Shown: positions 1 to 4,708 of the stretch, in pieces | How the letters are laid out: every line of letters begins with the position of its first letter | Numbering within the stretch: position 1 is the stretch's first letter | Assembly (NCBI GenBank): GCA_020201445.1 | Contig: JAIVGU010000044.1 | Span: 1-5,749, forward strand | DNA: 5,749 bases | Source of the DNA: Halobacteriales archaeon | Lineage (GTDB): Archaea; Thermoplasmatota; E2; JACPAO01; JAHFTW01 | Direction: 5' to 3' | The notes under the pieces: generated by a model | What the model saw: the letters and a program-made list of their open reading frames with translations, nothing else | What the model was told of the DNA's origin: nothing | The model's database searches: none | Translations under genes and position numbers: made by a program

Positions 1-13
1 GCACAGGACGGCC

Positions 14-160
14 TCAACCGGCGACGTAGATGATCCTGAACCGGACCGGGGTCCCGTAGATGGGCACCACCGCGACCACCCGCGCCGAGCTGCCCGCCGT
101 GCGGACCCACTCCCCGTAGTCCTGCAGGCTGTCAACGACCTTCTCCTGGGTTGCCGCCAC
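14..160 (-). CDS. Small uncharacterised protein, 48 aa
   Basis: I do not recognise this family. The reading frame opens just after an in-frame TAA. The first start is GTG at 158-160, and a TGA at 14-16 ends it after 48 residues. It is likely real because almost every codon ends in G or C, as in the surrounding real genes, and because a TATA-like box sits about 25 nt upstream of the GTG, as expected for a leaderless archaeal transcript. The first 20 residues are charged and probably helical (QEKVVDSLQDYGEWVR). The rest alternates hydrophobic residues (ARVVAVVPIYG, then VRFRIIYVAG), suggesting two beta strands. There is no cysteine, so it is not a zinc ribbon, and there is no signal peptide. 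It lies downstream of tRNA-Arg on the same strand but seems to have its own promoter. No function is assigned. Confidence 0.55.
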   Translation of the reverse strand: MAATQEKVVDSLQDYGEWVRTAGSSARVVAVVPIYGTPVRFRIIYVAG

Positions 161-180
161 TGGGGGCTGATTGGGCGAGG

Positions 181-190
181 CTTACTTAGC
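181..190 (-). promoter_or_regulatory. TATA-like box for the 48-aa gene
   Basis: On the minus strand this reads GCTAAGTAAG, an AT-rich island in very GC-rich DNA. Its centre is about 25 nt upstream of the GTG at 160, the usual distance of an archaeal TATA box from a transcription start. This suggests a leaderless transcript beginning at or next to the start codon. No Shine-Dalgarno sequence precedes the GTG. Confidence 0.45.
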
Positions 191-291
191 CGCACCTTTG
201 CTGGGAAAACCGCCTGGAGGGGCCCCCTCGGGCGAGGCAAGGGATGCCGTGCCGGGCCATCCCTCCCCCCGGAAATCAAGAATGCGGGAAG

Positions 292-365
292 CGGGCCCGG
301 AGGGATTTGAACCCTCGTCGCAGGCTCCGCAAGCCTAAAGGATATCCAAGCTACCCCACGGGCCC
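292..365 (-). tRNA. tRNA-Arg, anticodon GCG
   Basis: The gene reads from 365 down to 292 and makes a 74-nt tRNA without an intron. The acceptor stem is GGGCCCG (365-359) paired with CGGGCCC (299-293), followed by discriminator G at 292; CCA is not encoded. The D arm has T8, A14, the G18-G19 pair and A20, which is an arginine identity base. The anticodon arm is TAGGC-TTGCGGA-GCCTG, so the anticodon is GCG, reading CGC and CGU. The T arm is GAGGG-TTCAAAT-CCCTC. Using GCG instead of ACG for these codons is an archaeal trait. It lies 63 nt downstream of the cgi121 stop on the same strand. A 37-bp copy of its 3' half occurs at 1031-1067. No strong terminator is visible after it, only a T-rich patch near 274-281; the 161-291 spacer otherwise holds only short GC-rich hairpins. 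Confidence 0.95.
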
Positions 366-428
366 GTGTGCTCGCTGGAGCCTCGAAAGGCCCCAGCCCT
401 TGCGGATGGGCGGCGCGACTTGGAGGCT

Positions 429-941
429 CTACTTAAGCAAATCGACCGACGCGACCGCCTCGAGCGCGAGGTCGAGGTGGCGTGACGGCGTGGTCGCGGC
501 GAGCTGCGCGTCCGTGATGCCAAAGCCGCGCAGCCGGGCGAGGTCGGCGCGCACCAGCGTGTCGTCCTCGCGCAGGCCGAGGCTGTGGACGAAGTGCCGC
601 ACCGCGTCGGCCCGCTTCTCGCCCAGCCCCACGACGACGCCGGCCGCGGCACCCTCGGGCAGCCCCATCTTGTCGAGGGCGCGGCGGATCTGGCGCTCGC
701 CGGCGAGGTAGCGCAGGAACTCGACCTCCAGGGCGTCCGCCTGGGCGCGCCCCTCCGCGAACGCGCGGTGGGCGTGCAGGGCGGCGCTGCGGACGTGGTC
801 GGCCCCGACGACGCGGTCGGCGCGCACGACCTGGAGCGGCGCGATGCGGCTGGATTTCTGCGCCGCGAAGAGGACGTCCTCCAGCCGCAGCGGGCCCACG
901 ACGCCGCAGAGGGCGACCTGCTCGGCGGGGTAGTCCATCAT
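429..941 (-). CDS. cgi121: KEOPS complex subunit Cgi121
   Basis: Cgi121 is the small accessory subunit of KEOPS, the complex that with Sua5/YrdC makes t6A at position 37 of tRNAs reading ANN codons. It binds Bud32 and the tRNA 3' end in the cytoplasm. The 170-residue product has the family core: LQVVRADRVVGADHV (about 36-50), a helix with ALHAHRAFAEGR (54-65), then LEVEFLRYLAGERQIRRAL (71-89) and GVVVGLGEK (101-109). The C-terminal part (120-170) is helical. The start at 941 is chosen because a Shine-Dalgarno-like GGGAGGG ends 7 nt before it. A longer start at 983 would add residues encoded by the inverted-repeat element, and a second ATG at 938 is also possible. hel308 lies upstream on the same strand; I recall this pairing in other euryarchaea but could not check it. 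The product is not expected to modify the neighbouring tRNA-Arg(GCG), which does not read ANN codons. Confidence 0.85.
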   Translation of the reverse strand: MMDYPAEQVALCGVVGPLRLEDVLFAAQKSSRIAPLQVVRADRVVGADHVRSAALHAHRAFAEGRAQADALEVEFLRYLAGERQIRRALDKMGLPEGAAAGVVVGLGEKRADAVRHFVHSLGLREDDTLVRADLARLRGFGITDAQLAATTPSRHLDLALEAVASVDLLK

Positions 942-948
942 TTCGTCG

Positions 949-955
949 CCCTCCC
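949..955 (-). promoter_or_regulatory. Shine-Dalgarno site of cgi121
   Basis: GGGAGGG on the minus strand lies 7 nt before the ATG at 941. It decides the cgi121 start. It contrasts with hel308, the 48-aa gene and trxB, which show no such site. A ribosome binding site is expected for a gene translated from an internal position on an mRNA, which fits cgi121 being the second gene of a hel308 operon. Confidence 0.55.
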
Positions 956-958
956 TTG

Positions 959-1141
959 GAACCACGAATTGCACGAATTCCACGAAGCGCAGCGGAATCC
1001 CCTGCCTCCAGGCATTGGATGGGCGAGGGAGCGGGCCCGGAGGGATTTGAACCCTCGTCGCAGGCTCGTTCTAAGCCACGAATTCCACGAAGCGCCCGAA
1101 CCGTCCGTCGTCCTTCGTGGAATTCGTGCAATTCGTGGTTC
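959..1141. repeat. 183-bp inverted-repeat element between hel308 and cgi121
   Basis: The ends are perfect 29-bp inverted repeats (959-987 and 1113-1141). The left arm is made of 9-bp units: CACGAATTG (963-971), CACGAATTC (972-980) and CACGAAGCG (981-989). A third, partial copy of the units sits inside at 1077-1095, in the same direction as the left arm and identical to 972-990 over 19 bp. Between the left arm and this internal copy lies a 37-bp fragment of tRNA-Arg. There is no open frame for a transposase, and no clear target-site duplication is seen at the ends. The element stops 17 bp short of both the cgi121 start and the hel308 stop. It could be a non-autonomous mobile element or a hairpin-forming intergenic repeat; the sequence alone does not decide. 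Confidence 0.75.
1031..1067 (-). pseudogene. tRNA-Arg 3'-half fragment
   Basis: This stretch is identical to 291-327, the 3' half of the intact tRNA-Arg(GCG), and is in the same orientation (offset 740). It covers tRNA positions 37 to 73: the last two bases of the anticodon loop, the 3' side of the anticodon stem, the variable loop, the whole T arm and the 3' acceptor strand. Identity ends abruptly between positions 36 and 37. The sequence on the 5' side has no matching acceptor or D arm, so this is not a complete or intron-containing tRNA. It may be a decayed duplicate, an attachment-site remnant, or, less likely, a half-tRNA gene. Confidence 0.8.
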
Positions 1142-1158
1142 GGTCGGGGCCATGGGGC

Positions 1159-3357
1159 TCACGACCCGAAGTCGCCGATGGTGGCTTGGCCCTTGCCCTT
1201 GCCGGGCGGGGTGGCCTGCGGCTGCGGCGGCGCCTGGTCCGGGTCGCCGCCCACCTGCGACAGGATGTCGGCGGCGAGCTTGGGGCCGAAGCCAGGGAGC
1301 AGCGCCAGGCGCGCGGCGGGGAGCGCCTTGAGGTCGCCGGGCCGCTTGAGGCCGTTGGCGTGCAGGGTGCGGGCGCGGATGCGGCCCACCCCCTTGAGGC
1401 GGATGAGCGGCAGCAGCTCCTCCTTGACGCCGTGCTCCAGCCGCAGGCCCAGGTCGGTGAGGAGCGGTACCCAGTCGGGCCGCAGGGCGCGGGCCAGCTC
1501 GCGCATGCCGTGCACGAGCCACTGGGCGTTGTCGAGGCGCATCCGGATGTCGCCGGGGCCGACGACGTAGCGCTCCTCGAGGACGTCGAGGTGGACCTCC
1601 GCCATCCAGTCCTCCAGCAGGAACGCGGTCTTGGCGTAGCTGAGCGCCGCCTCCAGGTCGCGGCCGTCGGACGCCACGAGCATCTCCTCGTGGCGCATCC
1701 AGAAGCGCTCCTGCACCCAGTCGTCGCCGGAGCGCAGGTAGAGCGGGAAGAGGTCGGGGCAGCCGCAGACGGCTTGCAGGAGCGCCCACGGCGACGGCCC
1801 CTCGACGGAGGCCTCCAGGGCGGAGCGCAGGCGCAGCGCGCTGAACGGGTCGAGGTAGAGGTCGCTGGTGCGCAGCCCGAACGGGGTGGCCTTGATGCGC
1901 GCCCCGGCGGCCGGCTCCACGAAGTCGTTGTCCTGCAGGAACGACAGCACGTCCTCGATGCGGTCGCGCACCAGCCACTGGCTCGCCTCCTGCGCCCAGA
2001 AGGTGCGCTGGAAGAACTCCTCCAGTTGCCCGATGGTGGTGCAGTAGCCGCCCGCGATGCTGGCCAGGACGTGCGTCCGCAGCGCGGCGTCGGCGGCGAG
2101 CTTGCTCACCACCGCCTCCACCTCGCCGCGCAGGTAGGTCTCCTCCGCCTGCTCCTTCATGTCCGGGCTCTTGACGACCAGGACCGCCTCGCCGTAGGGG
2201 TCGTAGCGGGGGCGGCCGGCGCGGCCCATCATCTGCTTGACCTCCATCACCGGCAGCGGCCGCGCCCCCTCGCCCATCTCGAAGCGGGTGAGGTCGCGGA
2301 TGACCACCCGCCGCGCCGGGGTGTTGACGCCGGCGGCGAGCGTGGGCGTCGCGCAGAGGACCTTGAGGCGGCCGGCGCGGAACTGCTGCTCCACGAAGCG
2401 GCGCTGCGAGCTGTCGAGGCCGGCGGTGTGGTAGGCGACGCCGGCCCGCGCGAGCTTGTGCAGCTTCTTCGCCGTCGGCGAGCCCTCGCCGCCGTCCTCC
2501 AGCGCTGACGCTGCCTCCTCGACGGCGGCCAGCTCCTCGGGGCGAAGCAGGGCGCGCACGGGGCCGGCGAGCCGCTGCGCCTGCGCCTCCGCCGACTTGC
2601 GCGTGGAGACGAAGACGAGGCACTGGCCCCCCTCCTTGATGGTCTCCTCGACGAGGCTTGCCACGGGGTCGCCCCCGGCGGGCAGGGTACGGGGCTTCTG
2701 GCCGAGGAACTCCAGGGTGTCGCCGAGGTAGGTGCCGGTGGAGAGCTTGACGGGCCGCCAGTCGCTGGTGACGAGGCTGGCGTCGAGCCAGTCGGCCATC
2801 TCCCTCGCGTTGGCGACCGTCGCGGAGAGGCCGACCACCTGCGCGCCCGGGACGAGGGCGCGGAACCGCGTCACCGTGACCTCCAGCGTCGGGCCGCGGC
2901 CGGGGTCGTTGAGGAGGTGGAACTCGTCCACGACGACGCAGCCGACCTGGTCGATCCAGCCGGTGCGGTGGCGCAGTAGGGCGTCCGCCTTCTCGCTGGT
3001 GCAGACGATGACGTCGAAGCGGCCGAGGCGCTGGTCGCGCTCGTCCAGGTCGCCGGTGCTCATGCCGACGGTGATTCCCAGGGAACGGAACTGCTGCAGT
3101 TCCTCGAACTTCTCCGACGCCAACGCCCGCAGCGGGACGATGTAGAGCGCCTTCTTGCCGGTCGTGAGCCAGCGGTGCAGGATGGCGAGGTAGGCCACCA
3201 GCGACTTGCCGGACGCGGTCGGGATGGCCACGATGGCGTTGCGGCCGGAGGCGATGGAGCGCCACGCCTCCTTCTGCGGCGGGTAGAGGTCCTGGATGCC
3301 CTGGGCCTCCAGCAGCGCGGCGACGCGCCCGTCGATGCCGAGGTCCGCGAGGCCCAC
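1159..3357 (-). CDS. hel308: ATP-dependent DNA helicase Hel308
   Basis: Hel308 is a superfamily 2, Ski2-like 3'-5' DNA helicase that acts at stalled or broken replication forks, unwinding lagging strands and clearing bound proteins. At 732 aa it is full length. The motifs are in order: Q-motif region LYPPQKEAW (24-32), Walker A TASGKS (47-52), Ia VPLRALASEK (74-83), STGD (100-103), motif II DEFH (144-147), SAT (178-180), LVFVSTRK (247-254), motif V around TPTLAAGVNTPAR (337-349) and motif VI QMMGRAGRP (375-383). A winged-helix region follows at about 400-500. The ratchet domain includes VGPGDIRMRLDNAQWL (599-614). A C-terminal helix-hairpin-helix has two GxG turns (LKGVGRI at 654-660, LPGFGPK at 687-693). 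After a Pro/Gln/Lys linker the protein ends in QATIGDFGS, which resembles a PCNA-binding (PIP) motif. The start is GTG with no ribosome site; a TATA-like box about 27 nt upstream suggests a leaderless message. cgi121 follows on the same strand. Confidence 0.95.
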   Translation of the reverse strand: MGLADLGIDGRVAALLEAQGIQDLYPPQKEAWRSIASGRNAIVAIPTASGKSLVAYLAILHRWLTTGKKALYIVPLRALASEKFEELQQFRSLGITVGMSTGDLDERDQRLGRFDVIVCTSEKADALLRHRTGWIDQVGCVVVDEFHLLNDPGRGPTLEVTVTRFRALVPGAQVVGLSATVANAREMADWLDASLVTSDWRPVKLSTGTYLGDTLEFLGQKPRTLPAGGDPVASLVEETIKEGGQCLVFVSTRKSAEAQAQRLAGPVRALLRPEELAAVEEAASALEDGGEGSPTAKKLHKLARAGVAYHTAGLDSSQRRFVEQQFRAGRLKVLCATPTLAAGVNTPARRVVIRDLTRFEMGEGARPLPVMEVKQMMGRAGRPRYDPYGEAVLVVKSPDMKEQAEETYLRGEVEAVVSKLAADAALRTHVLASIAGGYCTTIGQLEEFFQRTFWAQEASQWLVRDRIEDVLSFLQDNDFVEPAAGARIKATPFGLRTSDLYLDPFSALRLRSALEASVEGPSPWALLQAVCGCPDLFPLYLRSGDDWVQERFWMRHEEMLVASDGRDLEAALSYAKTAFLLEDWMAEVHLDVLEERYVVGPGDIRMRLDNAQWLVHGMRELARALRPDWVPLLTDLGLRLEHGVKEELLPLIRLKGVGRIRARTLHANGLKRPGDLKALPAARLALLPGFGPKLAADILSQVGGDPDQAPPQPQATPPGKGKGQATIGDFGS

Positions 3358-3380
3358 GCGGCGCCGAGGAGGGTCGGCCC

Positions 3381-3386
3381 CTTAAG
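3381..3386 (-). promoter_or_regulatory. TATA-like box of hel308
   Basis: CTTAAG lies about 27 nt upstream of the hel308 GTG at 3357, and the DNA between them is very GC-rich. The spacing fits a TATA box driving a transcript that starts at the start codon. This supports the GTG start and a promoter inside the hel308-cupredoxin divergent region. Confidence 0.4.
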
Positions 3387-3431
3387 TGGCGTGGACCGGG
3401 GCTTGGCCCACGGCCATCCGCCGGGAGCTCA

Positions 3432-3470
3432 GGGGACGCCGGGAAGGGCTTCGGCGTGCCCGGCGTCCTC
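3432..3470. promoter_or_regulatory. GC-rich palindrome in the divergent intergenic region
   Basis: GGACGCCGGG at 3434-3443 is perfectly complementary to CCCGGCGTCC at 3459-3468. One G-T and one G-C pair extend the stem to 12, with a 15-nt spacer. It lies between the hel308 TATA-like box (3381-3386) and a weak AT-rich patch at 3503-3509 that may serve the cupredoxin gene, so it is upstream of both promoters. It could be an operator for a dimeric regulator or a cruciform. It is not a typical archaeal terminator because no T-run follows. GC-rich DNA produces such palindromes by chance more often than AT-rich DNA. Confidence 0.35.
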
Positions 3471-3532
3471 GGCGGAGGGCCAGGGTGGAAGTGAAAGGCA
3501 AGGTTCAATCCTGGCCCCCGAATGGCCGCCGC

Positions 3533-3886
3533 ATGCTCCGCCCCTCCTGCGCTGCGCTGCTCGCCGTGGCGTGCCTCGCCCTCGCCGGCTGCTCCTCGTC
3601 CTCGCCGCCGACCGCGACGAACACCAGCGACGCCACCCACCTGGACCTGGTGGACAACAAGTACCAGCCGGAGGAGGCCACCTTCAAGGCCGACCAGGCG
3701 GCCCACTTCCAGAACAAGGGCACCCGCGACCACACCGTCACCATCCACGACGAGGCCGGCCACGTCCTGCACGACAAGACCCTCAAGCCCGGCGAGACGG
3801 ACGAGTTCAAGTTCCCAAACGCCGGCGTCTACCACGTCATGTGCAAGTTCCACAACGGCATGGGCGCCCAGCTCACCCTGACCTAG
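3533..3886 (+). CDS. Blue-copper (cupredoxin) lipoprotein
   Basis: This is a small type I copper protein of the plastocyanin/amicyanin/halocyanin kind, 117 aa, probably an electron carrier on the outer face of the membrane. Residues 1-19 are a lipoprotein signal peptide with the lipobox LAGC, so Cys20 should be lipidated. A Ser/Pro/Thr-rich spacer (21-34) tethers the domain. The copper ligands are visible: His67 in HTVTIHD, and Cys104, His107 and Met110 in CKFHNGM. The C-x2-H-x2-M spacing is like amicyanin. The ATG at 3533 is chosen because it directly precedes the signal peptide; longer in-frame starts add residues unlike a signal sequence. No ribosome site is seen; an AT-rich patch (TTCAATC, about 3504-3510) lies near -27. 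The gene is divergent from hel308 and is followed by a 143-bp gap. Its redox partner cannot be told from this window. Confidence 0.88.
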   Translation: MLRPSCAALLAVACLALAGCSSSSPPTATNTSDATHLDLVDNKYQPEEATFKADQAAHFQNKGTRDHTVTIHDEAGHVLHDKTLKPGETDEFKFPNAGVYHVMCKFHNGMGAQLTLT

Positions 3887-4000
3887 CCAGGATTTCCAGG
3901 TCGCCCATGGGGCACATCGCGTGCAGAAACGGGGTTCCGTCCGCCCTCCACATCCTCTGGTGAGGTGGAATGCTTTCCCCGACCACACCGCAACACACAG

Positions 4001-4009
4001 ATTCTATTC
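4001..4009 (+). promoter_or_regulatory. TATA-like box of the DUF488 gene
   Basis: ATTCTATTC is the most AT-rich stretch between the cupredoxin stop and the DUF488 frame. Its centre is about 25 nt upstream of the ATT codon at 4030, where the conserved protein sequence begins. It is about 73 nt from the first in-frame ATG at 4078, too far for a leaderless start there. The position therefore supports translation beginning near 4030. Confidence 0.35.
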
Positions 4010-4029
4010 CCTAATCCAAGCGCACGCGC

Positions 4030-4551
4030 ATTGTCGCCCTCGGCCACTCCAACCGCCCCCTCGCCGACTTCCTGGCGATGCTGCGGGCGCACGGCATCCA
4101 GCTCCTGGCGGACGTGCGGACCCACGCCGGCAGCCGCTTCGTGCCCTGGGCCAACCCCGACGTGCTGCAGGAGGCGCTCGCCCAGGAGGGCGTCCGCTAT
4201 GTCCACCTGCCTGCGCTGGGTGGCCGCCGCAAGCCGGTGCCCGGCTCCATCAACACGGCGTGGCGCAACGAGCAGTTCAAGGGCTACGCCGACCACATGG
4301 ACACGGCGGAGTTCCAGGAGGGCCTGCGCAAGCTCCTGCGCCTCGCGGCGGAGCAGCCGACGGCCGTGATGTGCTCCGAGGCGGTTCCCTGGCGCTGCCA
4401 CCGCAGCCTCCTGGCCGACGCCCTGGTGGCGCGCGGCGTCGAGGTCGTCCAGGCCATCGACGCGGAGCACAGCGCCCCGCACAAGATGACGCCGTTCGCC
4501 CGCGTCAAGGACGGGCAGGTGACGTACCCCGGCGAGCGGCCGCTGGTGTGA
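4030..4551 (+). CDS. DUF488 family protein
   Basis: DUF488 proteins are small and soluble, with a conserved cysteine near a Cys-His-Arg motif; their activity is not well established. Family marks are GHSN (5-8), the strand LLADVRT (25-31), YVHLPALGGRR (57-67) and MCSEAVPWRCHR (114-125), holding Cys115 and Cys123. Numbering counts from the ATT at 4030, giving 173 aa, close to family length. The start is a problem. The GHSN segment is clearly encoded in frame from 4030, but between the in-frame TAA at 4012-4014 and the ATG at 4078 there is no ATG, GTG or TTG. Either a rare start (ATT at 4030 or ACG at 4024) is used, or the sequence has an error upstream. A start at 4078 would give 157 aa and remove a conserved motif. 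The gene is convergent with trxB. Confidence 0.85.
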   Translation: MVALGHSNRPLADFLAMLRAHGIQLLADVRTHAGSRFVPWANPDVLQEALAQEGVRYVHLPALGGRRKPVPGSINTAWRNEQFKGYADHMDTAEFQEGLRKLLRLAAEQPTAVMCSEAVPWRCHRSLLADALVARGVEVVQAIDAEHSAPHKMTPFARVKDGQVTYPGERPLV

Positions 4552-4561
4552 CCTCTCGACC

Positions 4562-4698
4562 GAACCATGGATTCCACGGATGGCAAGGATTCCAGCCTGG
4601 TGCATGGGACATCCTCAGATTTCTCGGATGTTCTCAGGATTGAATCTGAGTCATCTGAGGCGACTGGCGCCTCCGTGTCATCCGTGAAATCCTTGGTT
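4562..4698. repeat. Inverted-repeat element between DUF488 gene and trxB
   Basis: The left end 4563-4582 matches the reverse complement of 4679-4698 at 18 of 20 bases. Both ends consist of 9-bp units: CATGGATTC, CACGGATGG, CAAGGATTC on the left (4566-4592), and on the minus strand CAAGGATTT, CACGGATGA, CACGGAGGC on the right (4695 down to 4669). An inner 8-bp inverted repeat (4613-4620 with 4653-4660) and a small CTCAG/CTGAG hairpin (4633-4650) lie inside, so the whole stretch could fold into a branched hairpin. It fills the gap between two convergent stop codons, leaving 10 bp on each side, and it is clearly lower in GC than the genes. It may act as a bidirectional transcription end or be a mobile repeat. 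Confidence 0.7.
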
Positions 4699-4708
4699 GG
4701 AAAGGGGG

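Noticed and set aside
241..263. Hairpin GGGATG/CATCCC as a terminator for tRNA-Arg
   Set aside because: The stem is only 6 bp with no T-run after it, and archaeal termination depends mainly on T-rich stretches.
244..711. Plus-strand open frame over the tRNA and cgi121
   Set aside because: It runs through the antisense of a certain tRNA gene and of cgi121; its composition is Arg/Ser/Pro-rich and it has no motif.
942..983. Longer cgi121 start at 983
   Set aside because: The extra N-terminal residues are encoded by the inverted repeat and are not part of the family; the ATG at 941 has a well-placed ribosome site.
963..989. CRISPR repeats
   Set aside because: The 9-bp units are contiguous, with no spacers of regular length, and no cas gene is present.
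292..1067. A small element integrated in tRNA-Arg, bounded by the two 3'-half copies
   Set aside because: In ordinary tRNA integration the extra 3' fragment lies downstream of the intact gene. Here it lies upstream, and the intervening DNA is the housekeeping gene cgi121 with no integrase.
1031..1141. A second, intron-containing tRNA gene
   Set aside because: No 5' acceptor strand or D arm is found on the 5' side, and the possible anticodon stem is broken (loop TAGAACG lacks U33). Only the 3' half is present.
1117..2508. Long plus-strand open frame opposite hel308
   Set aside because: It is the antisense shadow of the helicase gene, low in complexity and with no recognisable domain.
938..3988. 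Very long minus-strand open frame overlapping hel308 (about 1000 codons)
   Set aside because: Its translation is dominated by Arg, Pro, Gly and Ala without domain motifs, and hel308 in another frame of the same strand has every helicase motif. High GC content keeps shadow frames open.
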